Below are positions 8,729 to 17,194 of a DNA stretch of 64,000 nucleotides, piece after piece. Source of the DNA: Novosphingobium ginsenosidimutans (GTDB taxonomy: Bacteria > Pseudomonadota > Alphaproteobacteria > Sphingomonadales > Sphingomonadaceae); assembly GCF_007954425.1 (NCBI RefSeq), contig NZ_CP042345.1, positions 62,001 through 126,000 on the forward strand. The letters run 5' to 3'. Position numbers and translations under genes: made by a program. The notes beneath the pieces are model-generated. The model saw only the letters and a list, made by a program, of their open reading frames with translations, was not told the origin of the DNA and searched no databases. How positions within the stretch are numbered: the stretch's first letter is position 1; every line of letters starts with the position of its first letter.

Positions 8729-9481
8729 ATGCCCCCGGCCGTTTTCATTACTGGCGCTGGCAAGCGCATCGGTGCGGTCCTCGCGCGCGCCTTCGGCACG
8801 GCGGGCTGGCACGTGGTGATCCACGTCCACCATTCACCCGATGCCGCCCATGCCCTTGCTGCCGAACTGCCCTCCGCCGAGGTGGTTCAGTGCGACCTGG
8901 TCGATGGCGAGGCCGCACTGGGAATGGTCGCCGAGGTCGCCAATCGGCTCGATGACTGGCGCGTGCTGGTCAACTGCGCCGCCGTGTTCCGCTATGACGA
9001 TGGCGCGGCTATTGACCCGGCGGTCTTTGCCGAGGCGATCACAGTGAACGCCGAAACCCCCACCCGCATGGCCCAGGCCTTCCTGGCCCAGGCCCGGGCG
9101 AAAGGGGGCAAGCGGGTGATCCAGTTCCTCGACCAGAAGCTGCTCAACCCCAATCCCGATTTCTTCAGCTACACCATGGCCAAGCAAGCCTTTGCCTCCA
9201 CCGTGGCCATGCTGGCGATGGCGCAGAAAGACCTGGCCCACCGCATCTACGGCCTCGCCCCCGGCGCAATGATGGCCAGCTTTGACCAGCGCGAGGACGA
9301 GCATGAGGCGAGCGGGAGGATGAATCTGCTCGAGCGGCTGACCGATCCCAAGGAACTGGCTGATGCCGCGCTGTTCCTGGCCGAAGGCTGGGCGGCCAGT
9401 GGTCAGACGCTTTACATCGATTCCGGACAGCACCTGCTGGCCCAGCCCCGCGATGTGCTTTTTCTCGCCAGAGGATTGTAA
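8729..9481 (+). CDS. SDR oxidoreductase, pteridine reductase / FolM-like
   Basis: A 250-residue short-chain dehydrogenase/reductase. The N-terminal cofactor motif is TGAGKRIG, where Lys/Arg after the glycines favours NADPH. The substrate-site Tyr and Lys are in YTMAKQA, and the end YIDSGQHLL resembles the PLDGGRHLR end of FolM dihydromonapterin reductases. So a pterin substrate is plausible but not proved. ATG 8729 follows GGGGAAG at 8718-8724. The stop overlaps the GDT1 gene by one base. Confidence 0.75.
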   Translation: MPPAVFITGAGKRIGAVLARAFGTAGWHVVIHVHHSPDAAHALAAELPSAEVVQCDLVDGEAALGMVAEVANRLDDWRVLVNCAAVFRYDDGAAIDPAVFAEAITVNAETPTRMAQAFLAQARAKGGKRVIQFLDQKLLNPNPDFFSYTMAKQAFASTVAMLAMAQKDLAHRIYGLAPGAMMASFDQREDEHEASGRMNLLERLTDPKELADAALFLAEGWAASGQTLYIDSGQHLLAQPRDVLFLARGL

Positions 9482-10059
9482 TGCTCGAAGCTTTCCTGGC
9501 GTCGACCGCCGTCGTCGCGCTTGCCGAGATCGGCGACAAGACAATGCTGCTGGCGATCGTGCTGGCCGCCCGCCTGCGCGCACCCTGGGCGATCCTTGCC
9601 GGGATTTTGGTGGCGACGATGGCGAACCACGCCCTCGCCGCGCTGGTTGGCAGCCAGGTTGCCGGTCTGCTCGACGCGCCGTGGTTCCGCACGGCGGTTG
9701 CGCTGGGCTTCATCGCCATGGCCGCCTGGACGCTGATCCCCGACAAGTTCGACGATGACGATGACAACGTCACCCAGCGCGGCAGCGCCTTCCTGACCAC
9801 GTTGGTGGCCTTCTTCCTGGTCGAGATGGGCGACAAGACCCAGGTCGCGACCATTGCGCTGGGCGCGCAGTACCACTCCGTGCTGGTCGTGGCCGCCGGA
9901 ACCACGCTGGGCATGATGCTGGCGAATGGCCCGGCGGTGTTCCTGGGCGAGAAACTGGTCGAGAAGATCTCGCTCAAATTGACCCGCACGATTGCCGCGC
10001 TGCTGTTCCTGCTGCTTGGCCTGTGGCAACTCGCCGAAGTCCTCGGCTGGCTCGGCTGA
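9481..10059 (+). CDS. GDT1/TMEM165 (UPF0016) family cation transporter
   Basis: Inner-membrane protein of the UPF0016 family, whose members export Mn2+ or exchange Ca2+/H+. The two diagnostic E-x-G-D-K-T/S motifs are both present: E16-IGDKT and E115-MGDKT, each opening one half of an inverted repeat of three membrane helices. An acidic loop (DKFDDDDDN, residues 88-96) separates the halves, as is usual. 192 residues. Starts within the upstream SDR stop (TAATG), so it is probably co-translated. The preferred metal cannot be read from the sequence. Confidence 0.88.
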   Translation: MLEAFLASTAVVALAEIGDKTMLLAIVLAARLRAPWAILAGILVATMANHALAALVGSQVAGLLDAPWFRTAVALGFIAMAAWTLIPDKFDDDDDNVTQRGSAFLTTLVAFFLVEMGDKTQVATIALGAQYHSVLVVAAGTTLGMMLANGPAVFLGEKLVEKISLKLTRTIAALLFLLLGLWQLAEVLGWLG

Positions 10060-10102
10060 TTGGTGCTTGCACTGGCCGGCAAGAGGCATAGTCTCTTGCC
10101 CT

Positions 10103-11377
10103 ATGTGGCTGCTCGACAAGATGCTTCGTGCCCTGATCCGCAAGGGTCAGCTTCGTGTCGTCGATCATGACGGCAGCGAACACCGCTATGGCGATCTTTC
10201 CACCGATCCCGTCACCATCCGCCTGACCGACAAGGGCGCGGCGCTGCACATCGCCCGCGATCCCCGGCTCGGCGCGGGTGAGGCCTATACCGACGGGCGG
10301 CTGGTGGTAGAGCCGCCACACGACATCCGCGATATGGTGCTGCTGGTCATGGCCAATGCCGCCGGGTCGGGCACCGGGCTCAAGCCCCCCAGCCCTGCGA
10401 AGAAGCTGCTCGACCGGTTGGGTTCCCGGCTAGACCAGATCAATTTTCGCAGCCGCGCCAGCAAGAACGTGGTCCACCACTATGGCCTGACCCGCGAGTT
10501 CTATGAGCTGTTCCTCGATGAGGACCGGATGTACTCGATGGCCTACTTTACCGATCCGGCCAACTCGCTGGAGCAGGCCCAGGTCGACAAGAAGGCGCTG
10601 ATCGCGGCGAAGCTCAACCTGCCGCGCGATGCCAGCCATATGCGCGTGCTCGACATCGGCTGCGGCTGGGGCGGGTTCGGGCTGTTCCTCAATCGCCACT
10701 ATGGCTGCGAAGTGCTGGGCGTCAGCCTGGCGCCCGACCAGGTCAAGTTCGCCAATGAACGGGCCGCGGCGGCAGGCGTGGCCGACAAGGTCAAGTTCGA
10801 GCTGATTGACTACCGCGACGTGACCGGCACGTTCGACCGGATCAGCTCGATCGGAATGATCGAACACCTCGGCAAGCCGCATTACGAGGAATATTACGGC
10901 AAGACCTTTGGCCTGCTGGCCGACGATGGCGTGATGCTGACCCATACGATCGGCAAGCCCGGCATGTCCGGATCGACCGATGCCTGGGTGCGCAAATACA
11001 TCTTCCCCGGCCACTACCTGCCCTGCGTCAGCGACCTGGCGATTGCGCACGAGCAGACTGGCTGGAAGATCGCCGACATCGAGGAACTGCGCGTCCACTA
11101 CGCCTGGACCCTGGCCGAATGGTACCGCCGCGCGGTGCTCCACCGCGAGCAGATCGTCGCGATGTTCGACGAGCGCTTCTTCCGGATGTGGCAGTTCTAT
11201 CTGGTCGGCGCCGAGCAGGGCTTCCGCAACGGCACCATGGTCAACTTCCACGTCCAGGCGACCAAGCGCGAAGGCGTGCTGCCGGTGACGCGGGATTACA
11301 TCACCACCGAAATGGCGCGGCTGTCGGCGGCGGAAGGTGTGCCGACCTGGCATCTGGAGCGTCAAGCGGCGGAGTAG
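10103..11377 (+). CDS. cfa: cyclopropane-fatty-acyl-phospholipid synthase
   Basis: SAM-dependent enzyme that adds a methylene bridge to unsaturated acyl chains of membrane phospholipids, at the inner face of the membrane. 424 residues: an N-terminal lipid-binding region, then the class I methyltransferase domain with motif I VLDIGCGWGGFGLF, GVSLAPDQVKFA and the CFA signatures SIGMIEHLG and WVRKYIFPGHYLP. ATG 10103 follows the GDT1 gene by 43 bases; no strong ribosome site is visible. It is co-directional with the two genes upstream. Confidence 0.92.
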   Translation: MWLLDKMLRALIRKGQLRVVDHDGSEHRYGDLSTDPVTIRLTDKGAALHIARDPRLGAGEAYTDGRLVVEPPHDIRDMVLLVMANAAGSGTGLKPPSPAKKLLDRLGSRLDQINFRSRASKNVVHHYGLTREFYELFLDEDRMYSMAYFTDPANSLEQAQVDKKALIAAKLNLPRDASHMRVLDIGCGWGGFGLFLNRHYGCEVLGVSLAPDQVKFANERAAAAGVADKVKFELIDYRDVTGTFDRISSIGMIEHLGKPHYEEYYGKTFGLLADDGVMLTHTIGKPGMSGSTDAWVRKYIFPGHYLPCVSDLAIAHEQTGWKIADIEELRVHYAWTLAEWYRRAVLHREQIVAMFDERFFRMWQFYLVGAEQGFRNGTMVNFHVQATKREGVLPVTRDYITTEMARLSAAEGVPTWHLERQAAE

Positions 11378-11504
11378 CGGCTGACACGCAAACCGTGGGC
11401 ATTTGCTCGCCACCATGATGAGTGACCGGAAGGCGATTTGGCCTCCGATCTGATATAGCTAACCAGCAAAGGGGCGCGCCAGTCGAGTCGGATAAGGGGC
11501 AATC

Positions 11505-11888
11505 ATGGAGGACGGGAGCGTTTGGGAGGTCGATCGCGTTGCGGCAGCAGAATTGCTGTCTTTGTTGAAGCAGACTTCCGAAGAAGATTGGGGGCAAGTG
11601 ATCGCGAAGGCGTTCTCCAGATCCCGCTTTCAGAATTACCAGTGGGCTGCCACGCGCGTTCGCGATTCCGCGATAAGAGTCCTTGAGCAAGAGGCGAATG
11701 AGGAATTTCATCGCCGGGAAGCCATTTGGGCGGATGGGTATAGGCATGCAGAAGCGTGTCTTATCTCTCAGACACCAGCGGAGCTCTTGGAGACTTTTGT
11801 CCCTCCCCCCAAGTCACAAGGACAGCTCCTGAGAGCAATGCTTCGCTCCGCGAGGCAGCAGTCCGCCGCCAAACCAAAGACCAGTTAG
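11505..11888 (+). CDS. orphan hypothetical protein (127 aa)
   Basis: I do not recognise this protein. It is acidic in its first half and helical throughout (VAAAELLSLLKQTSEEDWGQVI, AIRVLEQEANEEFHRREA), with a Ser/Lys-rich tail. It has no signal peptide or membrane segment. ATG 11505 has AAGGGGC just upstream. GC content is visibly lower than in cfa or argG and third positions are mixed, suggesting recent acquisition. It sits in an accessory pocket with a polytopic membrane protein and a repeat fragment. Confidence 0.55.
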   Translation: MEDGSVWEVDRVAAAELLSLLKQTSEEDWGQVIAKAFSRSRFQNYQWAATRVRDSAIRVLEQEANEEFHRREAIWADGYRHAEACLISQTPAELLETFVPPPKSQGQLLRAMLRSARQQSAAKPKTS

Positions 11889-12057
11889 GCGCTCGAAGCG
11901 CTGGGCTACGAGTTCTGCCGCCCAGTTCCTGTTCGAGTTTGGCTGCCAACCGCGCAATCACTCCTCGGGCGAGCGCAGTGTCGCCGCCATTGTCAGTTCC
12001 GCTTTTGGAGCGGGGAAAGATCGGTGCCTATGGCTGCCTTGTTGGGGGAAGCGGACC

Positions 12058-12873
12058 TCAGCGCCCCTTATTCATCACTACGGTTGATCGACCACGAATT
12101 GGCAGGGTGGTCCAGGCTAGCAGGACCCCGACGAGAATAACCACTATTGCCAAGATCGCCCCCTTATTGGGTGCGGCGACCGCAGTGGTAAGGTCGTTCA
12201 GTCGATCAATGCTGGCAAGATAGGCCTGCAGCCCTACCGCCAAGGGACCCGAAGCGACCGTGAAGAGATAAGGCCAGCCGTTCCTCCAGTCCTTCGCGAA
12301 CATCAGTAAACCGATCGCGAGATTGACGTTGAGGCTCATCTGGCCCGCCGTCTGGAACCGGTAAAAGGTTTCCGGGCCCTCGATCCTGTAGGCGGGGGCG
12401 AATGCGATAAGTGCAAAGAAGATCGCAGGACCAAGAAAGATCAACAGGGTGCTCGTCATAAAGGCACCGTGCACTTTGCGCTGCCTTCTCAGGGCAAACG
12501 CGAGTACTAGAATCGATCCCAGCCAAAGGGTGCCAACGACGTTCTGAACGATCAGGAAGTCCGGCTGACCGCTTGCAATTGCCGACTGTGCACTATGCAC
12601 TGCGAGAAACGCGGCTGAGCCGACTAGCAGCGGCCCGGCAGCCAGAACTGCCAAGCCTACCTGGCGGTGGAGCTGCCACTTTCCTTGTGCCAGCAACATC
12701 ACCTGAGTGAGCAGGAGGCCCATCCAGCCGAATGTAGTAGCGACATGGAAATGATGGTGCGGTTCTGCCTCCGCACGTGGACCGACATAAATACTCCAGA
12801 AGCCCAGCATTCCGACGACCATTGTGATCAAGACGAGCGCAATCTCCGCCGCATAAGGCCGGTATCGTTTCAT
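12058..12873 (-). CDS. polytopic membrane protein, unknown function (His-rich helices)
   Basis: A 271-residue inner-membrane protein with about seven hydrophobic segments. Histidines cluster at helix ends: PHHHFHVATTFGWMG, WQLHRQVG and RKVHGAFM. This arrangement recalls DUF2306-type and b-type heme proteins, though the match is only by pattern. ATG at 12871-12873 is preceded by GGGAG on the minus strand. The codon use is less GC-biased than that of core genes. It could be a heme-binding or redox membrane protein, but no function is claimed. Confidence 0.7.
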   Translation of the reverse strand: MKRYRPYAAEIALVLITMVVGMLGFWSIYVGPRAEAEPHHHFHVATTFGWMGLLLTQVMLLAQGKWQLHRQVGLAVLAAGPLLVGSAAFLAVHSAQSAIASGQPDFLIVQNVVGTLWLGSILVLAFALRRQRKVHGAFMTSTLLIFLGPAIFFALIAFAPAYRIEGPETFYRFQTAGQMSLNVNLAIGLLMFAKDWRNGWPYLFTVASGPLAVGLQAYLASIDRLNDLTTAVAAPNKGAILAIVVILVGVLLAWTTLPIRGRSTVVMNKGR

Positions 12874-13467
12874 ACTCCCACCTTTTCCACCCATTTCCTG
12901 GTCGGCTTCGGTCCTGGTCGGAACGCTGGCACGAGCCGGGTCTGAGAGCAAGGGTATGGCTTCGCTTCGGCCGGTTCCTCGCATGCCGACTTCACAAAGC
13001 CTTTTGCGACCTCGTTGCGGGGCACAAATGTCCGCAACGTTGTCGATTCCGGCGTGCCTGCTGACCTCGGCAAGTTTGGTGAAAGCAGACAAGCCGGCAG
13101 ACACCTTTCTACTCGTCACCCCGGACTTGATCCGGGGTCCAGCTGCCTTGCTTTCCGGACCGGTTTCGGTTCTCCCGCAATGCAAGCGTGATGGCTGTTG
13201 GATGGCTCAGCACTTTGCCCGCCTGCATTTTCCTACACACCCGCCGCCTGATATGATCAGCGCTGCTCTTTCCAATCGTTGATCCCCGCACCGCCCAGTC
13301 AGCGCGCTGGCCTGGCTCGTTCGCGCGCTGCTTTTTTCTTCTGCCACTGACGGATTCCACGGCAAAACCCATTAAAATCCTTTTACTTCAACAGTTTTCG
13401 GATGTTGGAAGAAGCGGACTCAGTGTCAACTGTGTCAACTCCAGCGTAACGCTGTCGCGACGCGGGC
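12874..13467. other. intergenic stretch of about 594 bases without a supported gene
   Basis: Short open frames here have mixed codon positions and no ribosome sites. One of them reads through a repeat fragment at 13115-13140. The left end must carry the promoter of the membrane-protein gene. A CCTTTTTTC-like T-rich patch near 13330-13390 lies downstream of the DUF1801 gene on the minus strand. Nothing else can be supported. Confidence 0.5.
13115..13140. repeat. REP-like half element
   Basis: The 26 bases GTCACCCCGG-ACTTGA-TCCGGGGTCC form a small inverted repeat (ACCCCGGA/TCCGGGGT). They match the left arm of the complete palindromic element at 51646-51671 exactly. Here the second arm is missing or has diverged, so this appears to be a single unit or remnant of a dispersed extragenic palindrome. 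Confidence 0.75.
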
Positions 13468-13905
13468 TTAGTTCGGATAGGCCTCGTTCATGCACTGCCA
13501 GCTCAGTGCCACCAGTTCTTCCAGCACGGCTAGGTCCACATCTGCCAGCTTGTTGATGTAGAGGCAGGACTTGCCGGTCTTGTGCTTGCCCAGCCGCGCG
13601 AAGAGGTCGTCGGCCTTGGCCTGATGGTTGCAGTAATTGCCCATCAGGTAGACCGTCAGCGCCGCCTTGCGCGGGCTGAACCCGCCGCGACACATCGTCC
13701 CTTCGCGGCCGCTGTCGTACTTGTAGCTGTAGCTGCCGTAACCGATGATCGAGGGGCCCCACATCGCCGGTTCGAAGCCCGTCGCGCGGCGGTGCAGCGC
13801 GTCGATTACCGCGGCTTCCTCGCGCCGCCGCTGATCCGGCACGGCGGCGATGAAATCCGCTACGCTCACTTCCGTCGCCTTGGTCTTGTTCTCAGCCTTG
13901 GCCAC
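13468..13905 (-). CDS. DUF1801 domain protein
   Basis: The 145-residue protein has the DUF1801 (YdhG-like) pattern: [17 protein letters not shown], then [33 protein letters not shown] and [21 protein letters not shown]. The fold is a small alpha/beta domain of uncertain function. It is cytoplasmic, with no signal peptide. Divergent from argG with 73 bases between the starts. Its start ATG at 13903-13905 is preceded by GGAGGG on the minus strand. Confidence 0.85.
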   Translation of the reverse strand: MAKAENKTKATEVSVADFIAAVPDQRRREEAAVIDALHRRATGFEPAMWGPSIIGYGSYSYKYDSGREGTMCRGGFSPRKAALTVYLMGNYCNHQAKADDLFARLGKHKTGKSCLYINKLADVDLAVLEELVALSWQCMNEAYPN

Positions 13906-13978
13906 CCGCTTGCCCTCCTACCCCCATTGTCCTAGGGGCCGCGTCGAATCCTATCTCTTTTCCAGCGGAATTCCAGCC

Positions 13979-15193
13979 ATGAGCGACATCAAGCGTGTAG
14001 TCCTCGCCTACTCCGGCGGCCTCGATACCTCGGTGATCCTGAAGTGGCTGCAGGTGACCTACAATTGCGAGGTTGTGACCTTCACCGCCGACCTCGGCCA
14101 GGGCGAAGAGCTGGAGCCGGCCCGCGCCAAGGCGAAGCTGATGGGCGTGCCGGACGAGCACATCTACATCGACGACCTGCGCGAAGAGTTCGTGCGCGAT
14201 TTCGTTTTCCCGATGATGCGCGCCAATGCCCGCTATGAAGGCGACTACCTGCTCGGCACCTCGATCGCGCGGCCCCTGATCTCCAAGCGGCTGGTCGAGA
14301 TCGCCCATGAGACCGGCGCCGATGCCGTGGCCCACGGCGCGACCGGCAAGGGCAATGACCAGGTCCGCTTCGAACTGTCGGCCTATGCGCTCGATCCCAA
14401 TATCAAGGTGATCGCACCCTGGCGCGAATGGGACCTGACCAGCCGCACCGCGCTGATCGCCTGGGCCGAAGCGCACCAAATCCCGGTACCCAAGGACAAG
14501 CGCGGCGAAAGCCCGTTCTCGACCGACGCCAACCTCCTCCACACCTCGTCGGAGGGCAAGGTGCTCGAAGATCCGTGGGAGGAGACCCCGGACTATGTCT
14601 ATTCGCGCACGGTGAACCCGGAAGACGCGCCCGACGCGCCGGAATACATCACCATCGATTTCGAAAAGGGCGATGGCGTGGCGCTGAATGGGCAGGCGAT
14701 GTCGCCCGCCACGCTGCTGGCCGCGCTCAATGATCTGGGCCGCAAGCACGGCATCGGCCGGCTCGATCTGGTCGAGAACCGCTTCGTCGGGATGAAGAGC
14801 CGCGGGATGTACGAGACCCCGGGCGGCGAGATCTATGCCCGGGCTCACCGCGGCATCGAATCAATCACGCTTGATCGCGGCGCGGCGCACCTCAAGGACG
14901 AGCTGATGCCGAAGTATGCTGAGCTGATCTACAACGGCTTCTGGTTCAGCCCAGAGCGCGAAATGCTGCAGGCGGCGATCGATCACAGCCAGGGCAAGGT
15001 TTCGGGCACGGTTCGGCTGAAGCTCTACAAGGGCAATGCCAGCGTGGTTGGCCGCAAGAGCCCCAACTCGCTCTACAGCGAACGCCACGTGACCTTTGAG
15101 GACGATGCCGGGGCCTATGATCAGAAGGACGCGGCGGGCTTTATCAAGCTCAACGCGCTCCGGTTGCGCCTCCTCGCCCAGCGCGATCGATAA
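13979..15193 (+). CDS. argG: argininosuccinate synthase
   Basis: Joins citrulline and aspartate with ATP to form argininosuccinate in arginine synthesis. 404 residues, normal length. The N-type ATP pyrophosphatase P-loop AYSGGLDTS is at residues 10-18. [22 protein letters not shown] and the C-terminal tetramerisation region ([13 protein letters not shown]) are all present. ATG 13979 was chosen over an in-frame extension to 13850, which would lie in the divergent DUF1801 promoter. The convergent-side intergenic region after it is unusual (see 15192-15935). Confidence 0.96.
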   Translation: MSDIKRVVLAYSGGLDTSVILKWLQVTYNCEVVTFTADLGQGEELEPARAKAKLMGVPDEHIYIDDLREEFVRDFVFPMMRANARYEGDYLLGTSIARPLISKRLVEIAHETGADAVAHGATGKGNDQVRFELSAYALDPNIKVIAPWREWDLTSRTALIAWAEAHQIPVPKDKRGESPFSTDANLLHTSSEGKVLEDPWEETPDYVYSRTVNPEDAPDAPEYITIDFEKGDGVALNGQAMSPATLLAALNDLGRKHGIGRLDLVENRFVGMKSRGMYETPGGEIYARAHRGIESITLDRGAAHLKDELMPKYAELIYNGFWFSPEREMLQAAIDHSQGKVSGTVRLKLYKGNASVVGRKSPNSLYSERHVTFEDDAGAYDQKDAAGFIKLNALRLRLLAQRDR

Positions 15194-15217
15194 AAAAACG
15201 CGTCCTGATTGGGCGCG
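15192..15217 (-). terminator. intrinsic terminator on the minus strand
   Basis: Read on the minus strand, CGCGCCC (15217-15211) pairs with GGACGCG (15205-15199) with one G-U pair around a 5-base loop. Seven T residues follow immediately (complement of 15192-15198). It overlaps the argG stop. On the plus strand no T-run follows, so the signal is for transcripts coming from the right. Confidence 0.7.
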
Positions 15218-15245
15218 ACTCGATTCTGTCCACCGCAGGCACGGG

Positions 15246-15280
15246 GTTATCCACCGCCAAACAGGGCGTCTGTGGATAAC
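15246..15280. promoter_or_regulatory. inverted pair of DnaA-box-like sites / long hairpin
   Basis: GTTATCCAC (15246-15254) and GTGGATAAC (15272-15280) are perfect inverted repeats. TGTGGATAA at 15271-15279 is the exact complement of the DnaA box TTATCCACA, and TTATCCACC at 15247-15255 has one mismatch. Inside, CGCC (15255-15258) can pair with GGCG (15265-15268). It may be a DnaA binding site or simply the stem of a structured RNA; the sequence alone does not decide. Confidence 0.45.
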
Positions 15281-15904
15281 TCTGCATTTTTCCGCTTGTG
15301 CGACTCAGGATTGAGGCGCAGCTTTCAGGTGTCGAGAGGCTAAACCGAACCTGAACTTCCGGCGGGAAACCGCTGAAAGGAAAGGGGAAAACACAACCTC
15401 AAGATGCTGGCAGCGATGCCCGCAGCAGTGTCGGAAAACACGCGGGAAAGGCTCTTCGGAGCGGCTCACGCGAACCGCAGATGCAGTGAGCGGCGCGCAG
15501 TCAGGAGGCTGCTTCCGAGCAGCCGGAAAGGCGGACGGAAAGCATGGCTTCGGCCAGGCAGACGGAAGGCCGGAACGGCGGGCGGGAAGCGGCTACGGAA
15601 CCGCCAGGCGATACGGGAAAGGCTTTCGGGCCGGAACCGCCGCCTGACGGGACCGGGACGCCGGAAGCGAAACCGGACGATGAACGCCGGCTCTCACGAG
15701 CCAGCCGGAATGTGCGAGACAGTGTGCGAAACATGGCTTCGGCCAGGTGGAGCAGGCCCGATGCGACGAGCATCACGATGCAAGAGCACTCACGGTGCGA
15801 TGGCACGCGAGGTGGTCGAAAACGCATCACCGCGGCTGAACTGTCCAGGACAACCCCGGAACGGCGATCGCCCAACTCGGCCGGAACAACCGAAGGCGTA
15901 GCGT

Positions 15905-15928
15905 GGGGCTGGTGGTGACACCGGCCCC
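15905..15928 (+). terminator. strong hairpin, probable rho-independent terminator
   Basis: GGGGCTGGTG (15905-15914) pairs with CACCGGCCCC (15919-15928), ten pairs including one G-U, around a GTGA (GNRA-type) loop, followed by ATTTGCTGT. It lies just before the stop of the convergent RNA methyltransferase. The T-tract is short, so efficiency is uncertain. It suggests that transcription enters this gap from the left. Confidence 0.6.
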
Positions 15929-15937
15929 ATTTGCTGT

Positions 15938-17194
15938 CTAGGCCTGGCGCACGAACAGGCTGGCCAGCTCGACATGGGTCGACCAGCGGAACTGGCCCAC
16001 CGGGCGCAGTTCCTTAAGCACGAAGCCGGCCTCGGCCAGCATCGCAGCATCCTTGGCCCAGCTGGCCGGATTGCAGCTGATATAGACCACCCGCTGGACT
16101 GTGCTCTCGGCAATCCGCTCGACCTGATCGCGCGCGCCGGCGCGCGGCGGATCGAGCAGGACGGCGGCAAAGCGACCCAGCTCATCCGGCATCAGCGGAT
16201 TGCGGAACAGGTCGCGGTGCGCCGTGTGGACCGGCAGGCCGGTCCGCGCTGCGGCAGCCTTGCAGGCCATGTGCGCGGCCCGCTCGGCCTCGGCAGCAAG
16301 CACCTTGGTGTCCGGCCCGGCCAGGGCAAAGGCGAAGGTGCCAAGGCCGGAGAACAGGTCTGCCACGGTCGCGCAGCCCTTCAGCCATTCCTGCGCCGCA
16401 GCGACCAGCGCCGCTTCTCCATCGGCCGTCGCTTGCAGGAAGGCCCCCGGCGGGAATAGCACAGCAACACCGGACAGCGTGATCGTTACCGGCTCAGGCT
16501 CCCACACCGTATCGGGGCCGTAACCCGCATCCAGCGTCAGCCTCGCAAGGCCATGGTCACGGGCAAAATCGAGCAGCAGTTCGGTCAGCGCCAGCCCCTC
16601 GGCGCTGAGACCCTTGATGCCGAGGTCCAGCCCCTGGTCGGCAACCGTGACCTCGATGTCGGCGGCCAGCTTGGCATTGGCGTGCTTGCCGGGTTTGCCC
16701 TTGCCCTTCTTCGGCTGACCCTGCCCCAGCTTGATCAGCAGCTTGCGCAAGTCGGGCAAGATGGCAACGATCTCGGGCCGCAGCACCGGGCATTCGCCCA
16801 GCTCAACCAACCGATGCGAGCGCGCCTCGCGAAAGCCGATGACCACCCGGCCCTGGCTGCTCTCAGCCCGCAGCGAGGCGCGGCGGCGGCTGGCGGGCGG
16901 AGAGAGGTGCGGCGGGGTGATCAGCTCTGCGCCCAGTTCCTGCGCGGACGATGCATTGCTGACTCGCGCCGCGACGAAATCCGCCAGGCTCTCCTCATCA
17001 AGCTGCTGCAACTGGCAGCCCCCACACTGACCGAAGTGCCGGCAGGGTGGCGTCACGCGGTGCGGTCCCGGTTCCAGCGTGCCATCGGCGCGCAAGGTGT
17101 CGCCCGGCGCCGCGCCCCAGGCATAGCGGCCAGACGGGGTAACGCCGTCGCCCTTGGCGGCGATGCGGATGATCTTCTCGTCGGTGTCAGTCAC
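15938..17194 (-). CDS. TrmA/RumA-family RNA (uracil-5-)-methyltransferase with Fe-S cysteines
   Basis: SAM-dependent methyltransferase making m5U in rRNA or tRNA. 418 residues: an N-terminal TRAM-like region, a 4Fe-4S ligand set (CRHFGQCGGCQ with a further Cys in ECPVL), then the Rossmann domain with DLFSGLGTFAFAL, LLDPPRAGA and the catalytic Cys in VVYISCNPASWAKD. A Lys-rich insertion (QPKKGKGKPGKHANAK) is notable. It resembles RlmD-type enzymes, but the target base is not determined here. The GTG start overlaps the upstream stop as GTGA (17191-17194). Last gene of the minus series. Confidence 0.88.
   Translation of the reverse strand: MTDTDEKIIRIAAKGDGVTPSGRYAWGAAPGDTLRADGTLEPGPHRVTPPCRHFGQCGGCQLQQLDEESLADFVAARVSNASSAQELGAELITPPHLSPPASRRRASLRAESSQGRVVIGFREARSHRLVELGECPVLRPEIVAILPDLRKLLIKLGQGQPKKGKGKPGKHANAKLAADIEVTVADQGLDLGIKGLSAEGLALTELLLDFARDHGLARLTLDAGYGPDTVWEPEPVTITLSGVAVLFPPGAFLQATADGEAALVAAAQEWLKGCATVADLFSGLGTFAFALAGPDTKVLAAEAERAAHMACKAAAARTGLPVHTAHRDLFRNPLMPDELGRFAAVLLDPPRAGARDQVERIAESTVQRVVYISCNPASWAKDAAMLAEAGFVLKELRPVGQFRWSTHVELASLFVRQA

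Larger units (their letters stand above)
15246..15935. ncRNA. candidate structured non-coding RNA region, strand uncertain
   Basis: About 690 bases with no convincing gene: open frames use many rare Arg/Gly codons and lack the GC3 bias of neighbours. Instead the stretch is filled with short perfect hairpins. Read on the plus strand: 15360-15375 with a GAAA loop; 15451-15462, 15545-15556, 15621-15632 and 15734-15745 with UUCG loops; 15507-15524 with a UCCG loop; 15689-15702, 15760-15774 and 15786-15798 with other loops. TGGCTTCGGCCAGG occurs twice (15545, 15734), and GGGAAAGGCT precedes two others. A strong hairpin at 15905-15928 could terminate a plus transcript; a minus terminator lies at 15192-15217. 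UUCG and GAAA loops favour the plus strand. I looked for tmRNA, RNase P, SRP RNA signatures and found none. Confidence 0.5.

Noticed and set aside
12956..13282. Open frame of 108 codons reading through the repeat fragment
   Set aside because: Typical artefact of REP-like sequence (encodes TPDLIRGPA); no ribosome site and no family.
15246..15280. Chromosomal replication origin
   Set aside because: Only two boxes, no AT-rich unwinding region and none of the usual oriC neighbour genes.
15404..15901. Possible Arg-rich protein-coding genes in the argG downstream gap, in two frames
   Set aside because: Many AGG, AGA, CGA and GGA codons, mixed third positions, no ribosome site and no family; the sequence is better explained by hairpins.
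15246..15935. CsrB/RsmZ-type sponge RNA because of many GGA triplets
   Set aside because: About 19 GGA in 570 bases is close to chance for this composition, GGA is not concentrated in loops, and CsrA is often absent in this group.
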